Shown: positions 23,981-32,053 of the stretch, piece after piece
Numbering within the stretch: position 1 is the stretch's first letter
Layout of the letters: each line of letters opens with the position of its first letter
DNA from: CAZPLZ01 sp964587525
Lineage (GTDB): Bacteria; Oederibacteriota; CAKKQC01
Length of the DNA: 32,347 nt
NCBI GenBank assembly: GCA_964587525.1
Contig: CAZPLZ010000011.1
Span: 1-32,347, forward strand
Direction: 5' to 3'
Notes under the pieces: generated by a model
Seen by the model: only the letters and a program-made list of their open reading frames with translations
Database searches by the model: none
What the model was told of the DNA's origin: nothing
Translations under genes and position numbers: made by a program

Positions 23981-25109
23981 GACTATTGCAGGTGGTTGCG
24001 TTGGTGCTGCTATATTCCCGGATAGGGGAAATTCGGAGGACGGCCTTCAGAATATCTTAGAGGCGGTTCGCGCGAGACATGGCTTGCCGGCAGTAGGGGC
24101 AGCGGTAATCAAGGGGAAGCGTCTTGTCGCTTTAAAGGCGATTGGTTCCCGCAAGCACGGGAGCGATATCAAAGTCACGGATAAGGACAAGTTTCACCTT
24201 GGGTCATGTACCAAGGCCATGACGGCAACTATTCTGGCGAAGCTGGTGGAAGATGGGAAGCTGAAATGGGAAACATCCATAGCTGAAGTGTTTCCGGACA
24301 TTTTGAATACCGTTGATCGCTCGTACTCCACGGTCACACTCGAGCAACTCTTGGCCCATCGGAGCGGCCTTTCGGCAGAAAGCTGGCTACCGGGGAAGTC
24401 ATTTGCGGGTATGCACCAGCTTCCGGGAACTCCTCAGGAGCAACGGAGGGCCTATGTAGAGCTCATCTTGCAACGTCCTCCAGCCGTGGAGCCGAAAGAG
24501 AAATTCATTTATTCCAACGCGAACTATTCCATCGCGGCCGCCCTGGGGGAAAAAGTTACTGGCAAGTCATGGGAGGTCCTAATCGAGGAATTATTGTTCA
24601 CACCGTTAGGTATGTCATCCGCGGGATTCGGGCCGATGGGACAGGCTGGTGCCGTTGAGGAGCCATGGCAGCATGCGATTGCCGATGGGCAGCCGAAACC
24701 GGTCGAACCCTACCCCCATTGTGATAATCCGGACGTGATCGCTCCGGGTGGCAAAGTCCACTGTTCGTTAGCGGACTGGGCGAAGTTCGTCATGGAACAC
24801 TTGCAGGGTCCGAACGGTGGGAGCCGTTTGCTGTCAGCGGAAACGTTCAAGAAACTCCATACGCCTTTTGGCGGGGGCGATTATGCGCTTGGGTGGGGGG
24901 TCCACCAGCGGGAGTGGGGAGGCGGAACGGTTCTCAGCCATGCGGGAAGCAACACCATGAATTTCGCGGTTGTCTGGATGGCTCCCAAGAAAATTTTCGC
25001 GGTCTTGGTGGTCACGAACATGGGTGGAAAGACGGCGGAACAGGCTTGCGATGAGGCCGCCTGGCAATGCATTCAGCGGTACTTGTTGGGGAAGGGAAGT
25101 GTAGAATGA
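23943..25109 (+). CDS. serine beta-lactamase-fold hydrolase (class C / esterase-like)
   Basis: A 388-residue penicillin-binding-protein-like hydrolase. The catalytic Ser-x-x-Lys is in FHLGSCTKAMTATILAKLVE (S88, K91), the Tyr-x-Asn motif in KEKFIYSNANYSIAAALGE, and the third motif position in GTVLSHAGSNTMNFAV (HAG instead of KTG). These features suit esterases, peptidases and class C-like beta-lactamases alike, so no antibiotic-resistance role should be assumed. The N-terminal ~30 residues before GLQNILEAVRARHGLPAVG are not conserved and no clear signal peptide is visible; the start at 23943 lies inside the duplicated fragment. The following gene starts 41 bases after. Confidence 0.88.
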   Translation: MKRMHMGRSQLNETIAGGCVGAAIFPDRGNSEDGLQNILEAVRARHGLPAVGAAVIKGKRLVALKAIGSRKHGSDIKVTDKDKFHLGSCTKAMTATILAKLVEDGKLKWETSIAEVFPDILNTVDRSYSTVTLEQLLAHRSGLSAESWLPGKSFAGMHQLPGTPQEQRRAYVELILQRPPAVEPKEKFIYSNANYSIAAALGEKVTGKSWEVLIEELLFTPLGMSSAGFGPMGQAGAVEEPWQHAIADGQPKPVEPYPHCDNPDVIAPGGKVHCSLADWAKFVMEHLQGPNGGSRLLSAETFKKLHTPFGGGDYALGWGVHQREWGGGTVLSHAGSNTMNFAVVWMAPKKIFAVLVVTNMGGKTAEQACDEAAWQCIQRYLLGKGSVE

Positions 25110-25150
25110 CGTTCACACATTATGATGCGTTCAAAGTTTGCAGGTAGATA

Positions 25151-25804
25151 ATGGCTTCAAGCAGGGGCGGCTACGACCACAACATACGCTGGGCGCCAAA
25201 GGTTTCTCAAGGGAAAATCCGCCACCTTTATGAAAAAGATGCGCAAAGGATCATCGATGAAGAGTTGATTGATGACGTTGCCTATGCTCTCTACGCCCGC
25301 TGCGAGAGCATTTTGAAGGTGACTGAAGCTCACTTCGGGAAGGTACAGTGTCCGTCCTGTGGAAATGTGATCACCCGTCGGCGAACTGGAGAGGAGGAAA
25401 AAATCAGATGCGGGAAATGTTCGTGGACGGTACTGTGGGGCGATTTTAAACGGTCCTACAAGCAAAAGCAGCTCTTTGGAGGGAATGCTATCGGAGTTTT
25501 CAAGGAGTTTTACAAGAGCTTCCCGATGGCGAGGACACCACAAACCAAGATGAGATGGATCGATCAGTTGATTCATAAATTCCACTTCTGGTTGAATCAG
25601 CCGTCTCGGCCCACTGCGGCGAATCTTATCGAAGGGAAGACCAGCCAAACCCTGGCGTTCCTTAATGAATTAACGTATGGAACAGAAAGTAGTCGTGGGG
25701 TAAAGGAAACAAGGAAGTCTTGGCGCAAAGCCGCAAAAGTCTTCGAGCGTAGAAGCCAAAGACTGCTTGATCAGTTCCTTCGCACAGCTTTCCGCCAATC
25801 ATGA
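25151..25804 (+). CDS. zinc-ribbon protein of unknown function
   Basis: A 217-residue protein I cannot assign to a named family. Residues ~12-60 (NIRWAPKVSQGKIRHLYEKD, then DEELIDDVAYALYARCESIL) look like a helical, possibly helix-turn-helix domain. Residues ~68-98 form a four-Cys zinc ribbon (CPSCG, then IRCGKCSW, with 22 residues between). The remainder is rich in basic and aromatic residues (FHFWLNQPSRPTAANLIEGK, LAFLNELTYGTESS). An HTH plus a ribbon plus a basic tail suggests nucleic-acid binding; that is inference only. A truncated relative of its N-terminus precedes the neighbouring hydrolase gene, so the family is multi-copy in this genome. No signal peptide or membrane segment. Start ATG 25151. 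Confidence 0.72.
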   Translation: MASSRGGYDHNIRWAPKVSQGKIRHLYEKDAQRIIDEELIDDVAYALYARCESILKVTEAHFGKVQCPSCGNVITRRRTGEEEKIRCGKCSWTVLWGDFKRSYKQKQLFGGNAIGVFKEFYKSFPMARTPQTKMRWIDQLIHKFHFWLNQPSRPTAANLIEGKTSQTLAFLNELTYGTESSRGVKETRKSWRKAAKVFERRSQRLLDQFLRTAFRQS

Positions 25805-25817
25805 TAGGTTCTACCGC

Positions 25818-26684
25818 TTAGGTCCACCCACTCATCCCCAAGAGCTCTTTAAGTTCCGGATCGGAGGTTTCTCGCAGCGATTGGGTCAAGCCCTTCTCCG
25901 GCGGGGTGCCGTAAGGCGAACGCCTCAGCCAGGCGGGAGCATACCCGAAGAGCAGGAGCCGCCGGATCGTTCCCTGCGATGTGGTTGGCATTGCCCGGTG
26001 CCATAGACCGGCGTGCATCAGGACCATGCTGCCGGCCGTAAGGTGCAGGGTTTGCTGGCCGGGGAGCTCGTCGTAGCAGTCCGCTGGGACGTCTTCCAGG
26101 ATGCGCTGATGGGTTCCGGGTACCACACAGAGGGGTCCGGTAGCATCGTTGATGTCATCGAGGTAGATCAGCGCATCCAGGGTCTGCGGCCGTACGAACC
26201 ATGGCGGGAGCGGAGTCGGGATCACCCGGTGGTGCTGATGCCAGTGGGTTTCTTGGTTGGACTGGCCGGGATACGTGATTCGCGCGGTGAACCCTCTTAA
26301 GTTGATCTGGGGACCTAGCATGGCCCGGGCCACGGAGATGATCGGCGGGAATTGGATGAGGTTGAGAAACAACGGATGCTTTTCGTGGAGATGCCGCAGG
26401 AAGAGCCCACCGTACCGCCGTGAGGTGCTCAGCCCCTCGCCAGGACCCTTAATGTCACGCTCCCGGGCTGCAAGTTCGTCCAGCGCCGCTCGGAGTTGTT
26501 CCAGAGCCTCACCTTGAAACAGCCGCTCCCGCACGAGGTATCCCTCGCGGGACAAAAGGTCAATCTCCTCTTTGGTGGCCTTGACGGCGATCCGGCGCAC
26601 TGGGTCCTTGAGGTCGTGATTTAGGATCCGGTAGGCGATCGTGTGCTCTTCGAGGTTCGACCCCGCAGCCATGGCTTCATCCAT
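25818..26684 (-). CDS. PhyH-family dioxygenase with HQH in place of HxD
   Basis: A 288-residue Fe(II)/2-oxoglutarate oxygenase-fold protein: REGYLVRERLFQGEALEQLR at the N-terminus, then THWHQHHRVIPTPLPPWFVR, where the usual HxD/E iron motif would fall. Downstream, DALIYLDDINDATGPLCVVP and GTHQRILEDVP are standard, and the distal His and Arg are in MLMHAGLWHR-type context (VLMHAGLWHRAMP, TIRRLLLFGYAP). With H149-Q-H151 where HxD is expected, the acidic ligand seems replaced by His. Either a neighbouring residue substitutes or the subfamily uses a different ligand set. It lies 11 bases before the end of the aldo/keto reductase gene in the same direction, so the two may be cotranscribed. Confidence 0.88.
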   Translation of the reverse strand: MDEAMAAGSNLEEHTIAYRILNHDLKDPVRRIAVKATKEEIDLLSREGYLVRERLFQGEALEQLRAALDELAARERDIKGPGEGLSTSRRYGGLFLRHLHEKHPLFLNLIQFPPIISVARAMLGPQINLRGFTARITYPGQSNQETHWHQHHRVIPTPLPPWFVRPQTLDALIYLDDINDATGPLCVVPGTHQRILEDVPADCYDELPGQQTLHLTAGSMVLMHAGLWHRAMPTTSQGTIRRLLLFGYAPAWLRRSPYGTPPEKGLTQSLRETSDPELKELLGMSGWT

Positions 26685-26695
26685 GGTTTTCCCTC

Positions 26696-27766
26696 CTACG
26701 TGTTCAGGGTCGATTCGATCTGCGAGAGCTCGTCGGCGCCGAAATCAGGCCGGTCGAGCGCACGGACGTTCTCGGTGATCTGCTCCGGACGGCTGGCCCC
26801 GATCAGCGCCGAGGTGACCGATCCCGGTGACATCGGTCGCAGGGTCCAGGCGAGCGCCATCTGAGCAAGGGTCTGCCCGCGCCTCTGGGCCAGCTCGTTG
26901 AGTTTTCTGACCTTCTGCAGTGTCTCCTCACGGATATGCTCTTTTTTCAAGAAACCGGATGGAGAAGCGGCACGGGATTCTTTCGGGATACCCTCGAGAT
27001 ACTTCACCGTGAGCTGGCCCTGGGCGAGCGGGCAGAACGCGATGACGCCCAAGCCCTGTTGTGAGGCCACTGGCAGCAGGTCGTTCTCGATGTTCCGGTT
27101 CAGCATGCTGTAGTTGGGCTGATGGATCACGGGACGGAAGAAACCTTCGCGCTCACAGACCTGGAAGACTTTGGCGACCAGCTCTCCAGGGTAACTGCTG
27201 ATGCCAAAGTAAAGCGCCTTCCCGGAACGCACTGCGGAATCCAACGCTCCGAGAGTTTCCTCCAACGGTGTGTCAGGGTCGGGCCGGTGGTGATAGAAGA
27301 TGTCCACGTACTCGAGCTTCAACCGTTTGAGGGATTGATCGAGGCTGGCCAGCAGGTACTTCCGTGAGCCGTGATCGCCGTACGGCCCGGGCCACATCCA
27401 GTATCCGGCCTTGGTAGAGATGATCAGTTCGTCTCGATGGTTTTTGAATTCTTTTGCGATGATTCTTCCGACCCGTGCTTCTGCCGCTCCCGCTGGTGGA
27501 CCATAGTTGTTGGCCAGATCGAAGTGGGTGACGCCATGGTCAAACGCGGTGCACAGCATCCGCCTGCAGTTGTGGTGAAAGCTCGCTTCCGTGGCATGCC
27601 GAGCCGCTCCGGTGCCTGGTGCACCAAAGTTGTGCCAGCATCCCAGGCTGATCGCCGGCAGCTTCAATCCGCTGCGCCCGCACTGCCTGAACCACCCTGC
27701 TGGGATCCGCTCGTACCGGTCTCCCTGAAACCTCGACTTTAGGCCACGTCTCGACACTTTCGCCAT
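26696..27766 (-). CDS. aldo/keto reductase (YghZ/AKR14-like)
   Basis: A 356-residue NADPH-dependent reductase with a (beta/alpha)8 barrel. The catalytic tetrad is visible: Asp and Tyr in THFDLANNYGPPAGAAE, Lys in ELIISTKAGYWMWPGPYG and His in VDIFYHHRPDPDTPLEE. The cofactor-binding tail VTSALIGASRPEQITENVRA is typical. Overall wording is nearest to L-glyceraldehyde-3-phosphate reductase (YghZ/GpR), but assigning the substrate would be a guess. The product begins with a basic stretch; the first conserved residues are RYERIPAGWFRQCGRSGLKL. It is the first gene of a two-gene minus-strand unit with the PhyH protein and is divergent from the mutarotase gene. Confidence 0.92.
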   Translation of the reverse strand: MAKVSRRGLKSRFQGDRYERIPAGWFRQCGRSGLKLPAISLGCWHNFGAPGTGAARHATEASFHHNCRRMLCTAFDHGVTHFDLANNYGPPAGAAEARVGRIIAKEFKNHRDELIISTKAGYWMWPGPYGDHGSRKYLLASLDQSLKRLKLEYVDIFYHHRPDPDTPLEETLGALDSAVRSGKALYFGISSYPGELVAKVFQVCEREGFFRPVIHQPNYSMLNRNIENDLLPVASQQGLGVIAFCPLAQGQLTVKYLEGIPKESRAASPSGFLKKEHIREETLQKVRKLNELAQRRGQTLAQMALAWTLRPMSPGSVTSALIGASRPEQITENVRALDRPDFGADELSQIESTLNT

Positions 27767-27859
27767 GACGCCAGTATGAGTAAGCTATCACTCGTGGTCA
27801 AGTGTCTAGGTAAAGGTTCGAAGTGTTGTGGCCATGCGGGTCAGAAGGGAGGGTCCGAA

Positions 27860-29002
27860 ATGAAGGGAATGAGATTTGGGCGGTTGCTTGCCATGATGAT
27901 ATTACTGATGTCTGTGGTCGGCTGTGTGTCCAAGGGGGTCGTTTCGCCTGTCGAGGGGGAGGTGTTTGGTCGTGGCCCGGGCGGGACGCAAGTAGAAATT
28001 TTCACCCTGACCAACAAAAACGGCATGGAAGTTATGATCACGAATTACGGTGGCATTGTTGTCTCGCTCAAGGTTCCGGACCGGAACGGCCGGTTAGATG
28101 ACGTCGTGCTCGGCTACGACTCTATCGACGATTACACCAAAAACAACCCGTATTTCGGCTGTATCGTCGGCCGGTACGGCAACCGGATTGGTGGGGGGAA
28201 GTTCACGTTGCAGGGCAAGGAGTATAAGCTTGCCACGAACAATGGCCCCAATCACCTTCACGGCGGCGAGCAGGGGTTCGACAAAGTGACTTGGAAGGCC
28301 ACTCCCAAGGAAACGTTCGAAGGACCGGCCCTGGCCCTGCACTACATCAGTCCTGATGGGGAGGAGGGCTATCCGGGCAGGCTGGATTGCACGGTGGTCT
28401 ACACGGTGACCCATGAGAACGAACTAAGGATCGAGTATGTCGCGGCCACGGACCAGGATACGATTGTGAACCTAACTCACCATTCGTACTTCAATTTGGC
28501 GGGCGCCGGCTCAGGTGACATCCTTGACCACGTGGTGACGATCTACGCCGACCATTTTACGCCCGTGGATGAGGGGTTGATCCCGACCGGCGAGATCCAC
28601 CCGGTGCGCGGTACCCCATTTGATTTCACTCAGCCGATCAAGATCGGCGCTCGCATTAATCAGTCAAATCAGCAACTGAAATACGGGCAGGGGTACGATC
28701 ACAACTGGGTCCTCAGGAACCAGGGCGGCTCCCTCTCGCCGGCTGCGAAGGTGGTTGAGGAAACCACGGGACGCGTGATGGAGGTGTACACAACCGAACC
28801 GGGCATGCAATTCTATACCGGAAATTTCTTGGACGGGAGCCATATCGGCAAGGGGGGTAAGCCATACAAACGTCGCTACGGGTTCTGCATGGAGACCCAG
28901 CATTACCCTGATTCGCCGAACAGGCCGAACTTCCCGTCGGTGGTGCTCAAGGCCGGGGAGAGGTATGAGACGCGCACCGTGTACAAATTCTCAGCAAGGT
29001 AA
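27860..29002 (+). CDS. galM: aldose 1-epimerase (mutarotase), lipoprotein form
   Basis: Interconverts alpha and beta anomers of hexoses. ATG 27860 is preceded by AGGGAGGG at a good distance; the longer in-frame reading from 27776 is not needed. A signal peptide ends in a lipobox (LLMSVVGC), so the enzyme is anchored outside the cytoplasm. The galactose-mutarotase core shows NYGGIVVSLKVPDR, GRYGNRIGGGKFTLQGKEY, the His in PNHLHGGEQGFDKVTWK, the second His in VNLTHHSYFNLAG and the catalytic Glu in YGFCMETQHYPDSPN. Mature length (~360) is normal. It is followed on the same strand by a secreted glycosidase, so it probably processes sugars that enzyme releases. Confidence 0.93.
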   Translation: MKGMRFGRLLAMMILLMSVVGCVSKGVVSPVEGEVFGRGPGGTQVEIFTLTNKNGMEVMITNYGGIVVSLKVPDRNGRLDDVVLGYDSIDDYTKNNPYFGCIVGRYGNRIGGGKFTLQGKEYKLATNNGPNHLHGGEQGFDKVTWKATPKETFEGPALALHYISPDGEEGYPGRLDCTVVYTVTHENELRIEYVAATDQDTIVNLTHHSYFNLAGAGSGDILDHVVTIYADHFTPVDEGLIPTGEIHPVRGTPFDFTQPIKIGARINQSNQQLKYGQGYDHNWVLRNQGGSLSPAAKVVEETTGRVMEVYTTEPGMQFYTGNFLDGSHIGKGGKPYKRRYGFCMETQHYPDSPNRPNFPSVVLKAGERYETRTVYKFSAR

Positions 29003-29017
29003 TTTCGCCGGTCTGCT

Positions 29018-31405
29018 GTGCGATCGCTGAGAGGAAAAGGAACAATCGTTGCAATGCTTTGGGTTATCATCGTTGTCACTTTGGGGATGGGCATTCATGA
29101 ATCGGGTTTGGCCTCCACGGCGGTGTTCACGGAGGATTTCGAGCGCGGGATGGAGCGTTGGAATGAGCTGTGGACCCGGGACCAGGATGTTGGAAAAGCC
29201 GGAATAGACGATAGTCTCCGCCATAAGGGGCGGGCTTCGGTTAAGATCGAACACACCGGTCAGAAGGATTGGGCCCTCCTTCCAGAATTCATTCTCGATG
29301 TCCGCCCTGGCCAGATTTATCAACTTGCGTGCTGGGTCCAAGTCCGTGGCGAAGGAAGGACGACGCTTTGTGTGACCACCCGTGCCCAAGACGGCGAGGT
29401 TATGGAATGGACATTCGCCGGCCGGACCACAGGACAGACCAAGGGATGGCGCAGGCTCGTGTCCCGGTTTGTCGTGCCGGGCAATGTGGCTAAAATCCGC
29501 CCACGCCTGATTGGCTTTGGCCCAGCTCAGGTTTGGCTGGATGATTTTTCGTTGAGTCAGGAAGGTGATGTGGCATCCTTGAGATCGAACGCCCCTGATG
29601 AGGTGACCATTGAAAACCCAGCTTTGCGTGTGACCGTGCGATCTCCCGACGGAACTCTTGAGGTCCTGGACCGGAGAACCAATCGGACATGGACCCAGAA
29701 GGTTCTTTCCCCGGAGGTTTGGGTGACCGGGCTCAAGAAGGACCGAAAGGGGTTGGGTGTTCGTTTACGCTTGATGCATGCGGCATCGGGGATGGCTATA
29801 GATGGAACCCTCCGTCTGGAGCCCTCCAGTCCAGAAATCGTTCTGAGCCTTTCAGCCAGAGGGGAGCTTGCCACCTCATTGCGTTATCCCCATCCCTTCA
29901 GCACCAGCTCTGGCGCTCGATTGATCATGCCGGTGAACGAAGGCATCTCCTATCCTGTGGACGACGAGACAATCCCTACAGCTTGGTACCACACCTACGG
30001 CGGGCATGGGCTGTGCATGGGGTTCTTTGGACTGACACGAGGTGAGGATGGGTGGATGGCGATCTTGGAAACCCCGGATGACGCGGCGGTGCGTATGGAT
30101 CGCCTGGACGGACGGCTCTGCCTGGCTCCGGAATGGCAGTCTCAGAAGGGAAAGTTCGGATATGAACGCCGCCTGCGGTATGTGTTTTTCGATCACGGCG
30201 GGTATGTAGCCTTGTGTAAACGATACCGGCACTACGCGAAAGACAGGGGGTTGTTCAAATCGCTTGAGGAGAAGCGAGCAAACAATCCGAACGTGGATTT
30301 GCTCATCGGTGCGGTCAACGTTTGGAATTGGGATTTTTTTGGTCCGGATGCGGTGTCACTGGTCAAAGAGATGCGCTCGCTCGGTATCGAGCGGATTCTG
30401 TGGAGCCACCGGCAGCCACCGGAGACTGTTGCGGCTATGAACCAGTTGGATGGCGTCCTCACGAGCCGCTATGACATCTTTCAGGACTTGATGGATCCGG
30501 CGCTTCTTAAACACCTCCACGGGTTACATCCGGACTGGACGCAGGAAGGCTGGCCCGATGACCTGATGATCGGTCCCTACGGGGAGTGGCTCCGGGGATG
30601 GGGGGTGGATGGAAAAGACGGCAAGCGATACTTCTGCGGCGTGCTTTGTGATCGGAAAGCGCCTGCCTATGCCCGGCGCCGGATCCGGAAGGAGCTCAAA
30701 ACTCATCCTTACCGCTCCCGGTTCATCGACACCACCACGGCCACCCATTGGCGCGAGTGCTACCATAAGAAACATCCCGTTACCCGGACGGAGAGCAGGA
30801 AGTACAAGATGAAGCTGCTCGACGTGGTCTCGAACGAGATGAGCCTGGTCTGCGGGAGCGAAACCGGGCACGACGCCGCCGTCCCGTACGTTCACTACTT
30901 CGAGGGCATGCTGAGCCTCGGGCCCTACCGGGTGCACGAGGCCGGAAGGGACATGACCGCCATCCTGGAAGACGTTCCGGAACAGATTTCCAAGTTCCAG
31001 GTCGGCGAGTTCTACCGGCTCCCCCTCTGGGAGCTCGTGTTCCATGACTGCGTCGTCTCGCAGTGGTACTGGGGTGACTACAACAACAAGCTGCCCAAAG
31101 TCTGGGCCAAGCGCGATCTCTTCAACGTCCTATACGGGACCGGTCCGATGTTCATGTTCACCCGGGAGGGGTGGAAGAAGAACAAAGGCCGTTTTGTGAA
31201 GAGCTACAAGAGCGTCTGCCCCACCGTCCGCAAGGTGGGCTATTCAGAGATGGTCGACCACCGCATCCTCACCGAGGACCGCGCCGTCCAGGAAACGGAA
31301 TTCGCCAATGGCGTAGTGATTACCGTGAATTTTGGCAAGGAGCCCTACCGCCACTCCGGAGGCTATATCGTTGATGCGATGGGATATCGGGTGGCAGAAC
31401 CCTAG
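29018..31405 (+). CDS. secreted GH129/GH101-related glycoside hydrolase
   Basis: A 795-residue exported protein. A signal peptide (LWVIIVVTLGMGIHESGLAS) follows either GTG 29018 or ATG 29054. Residues ~35-180 are a beta-sandwich of the carbohydrate-binding type (FTEDFERGMERWNELWTRD; QIYQLACWVQVRGEG). A second beta-rich region leads to a catalytic (beta/alpha)8 barrel from about residue 420 (VNVWNWDFFGPDAVSLVKEM). The Asp in RFIDTTTATHWREC and the Glu 44 residues on in VCGSETGHDAAV are placed as nucleophile and acid/base are in GH129/GH101 alpha-N-acetylgalactosaminidases. A C-terminal beta-sandwich follows (TEFANGVVITVNFGKEPYRH). Substrate is probably an alpha-GalNAc or alpha-galactosyl glycan; this is inferred from family only. 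It starts 15 bases after the mutarotase gene. Confidence 0.78.
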   Translation: MRSLRGKGTIVAMLWVIIVVTLGMGIHESGLASTAVFTEDFERGMERWNELWTRDQDVGKAGIDDSLRHKGRASVKIEHTGQKDWALLPEFILDVRPGQIYQLACWVQVRGEGRTTLCVTTRAQDGEVMEWTFAGRTTGQTKGWRRLVSRFVVPGNVAKIRPRLIGFGPAQVWLDDFSLSQEGDVASLRSNAPDEVTIENPALRVTVRSPDGTLEVLDRRTNRTWTQKVLSPEVWVTGLKKDRKGLGVRLRLMHAASGMAIDGTLRLEPSSPEIVLSLSARGELATSLRYPHPFSTSSGARLIMPVNEGISYPVDDETIPTAWYHTYGGHGLCMGFFGLTRGEDGWMAILETPDDAAVRMDRLDGRLCLAPEWQSQKGKFGYERRLRYVFFDHGGYVALCKRYRHYAKDRGLFKSLEEKRANNPNVDLLIGAVNVWNWDFFGPDAVSLVKEMRSLGIERILWSHRQPPETVAAMNQLDGVLTSRYDIFQDLMDPALLKHLHGLHPDWTQEGWPDDLMIGPYGEWLRGWGVDGKDGKRYFCGVLCDRKAPAYARRRIRKELKTHPYRSRFIDTTTATHWRECYHKKHPVTRTESRKYKMKLLDVVSNEMSLVCGSETGHDAAVPYVHYFEGMLSLGPYRVHEAGRDMTAILEDVPEQISKFQVGEFYRLPLWELVFHDCVVSQWYWGDYNNKLPKVWAKRDLFNVLYGTGPMFMFTREGWKKNKGRFVKSYKSVCPTVRKVGYSEMVDHRILTEDRAVQETEFANGVVITVNFGKEPYRHSGGYIVDAMGYRVAEP

Positions 31406-31437
31406 TTGGTGTCCGGCGATGGTGTGGACGTGACGTG

Positions 31438-31968
31438 ATGGCGTACATCAGCGAGCTTGATGGTATTTATACCTTCCGCAAAGCTCGGGCTGCTTCAGAT
31501 GGCAAGAAGATGGTGACCCTCGTCTGGATCGCGGTAGGGCTGGCTGGAATCGTTCTGGTTTCCCTCTGCTTCCTGATGTTCAAGTTTGAATTCGGCGGGC
31601 AAGATTTGAAGGTTCCCTTGATGGTGATTTCCGGCGCGTTACTCGTTGTGTTTTATATGGCCGCCGATGTCGGGATCCAGTTTCTTGGGGCGGTGGAAGT
31701 GGACCCCAAACGTGGCGTGGTGAATATCAGGAACAAGGGTATCCAGCGGGCTCGCGGCACCTCGGTGCCTATCGACGATATTCAAGGTCTTGTGGTTTCC
31801 CAACAGCCCCGGGGCCGGTATGGCGTGCTGGTGCATGTGGTTTTATTCAAGACCGGGAATCATGGTGAAGAGGAGATCTTTTCTGACAGAACCGGCTCTG
31901 CGGCGTGGGCCGTCGCGAACGAATTTTCACAACTTCTCTCCAAGCCGGTCGCAGACCAATCCGGGTAA
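31438..31968 (+). CDS. small membrane protein of unknown function (two TM segments)
   Basis: About 176 residues, no recognised family. Two membrane helices are clear: LVWIAVGLAGIVLVSLCFLM at ~30-50 and PLMVISGALLVVFYMAADVG at ~60-80. A soluble C-terminal domain (VEVDPKRGVVNIRNKGIQRA, VPIDDIQGLVVSQQPRGRYG) resembles the PH-like/bPH2 domains often found after a pair of membrane helices, but this is a tentative likeness. It lies 32 bases after the glycosidase gene on the same strand. Two overlapping starts (GTG 31435, ATG 31438) are available. Confidence 0.72.
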   Translation: MAYISELDGIYTFRKARAASDGKKMVTLVWIAVGLAGIVLVSLCFLMFKFEFGGQDLKVPLMVISGALLVVFYMAADVGIQFLGAVEVDPKRGVVNIRNKGIQRARGTSVPIDDIQGLVVSQQPRGRYGVLVHVVLFKTGNHGEEEIFSDRTGSAAWAVANEFSQLLSKPVADQSG

Positions 31969-32053
31969 TTACTTTGTACGGAGTAGAATGGCGCTAATGA
32001 TTTTTCCTGATACGGAATCCAACGAACACGTGATTGTCAGGATTGTGGCGTCT

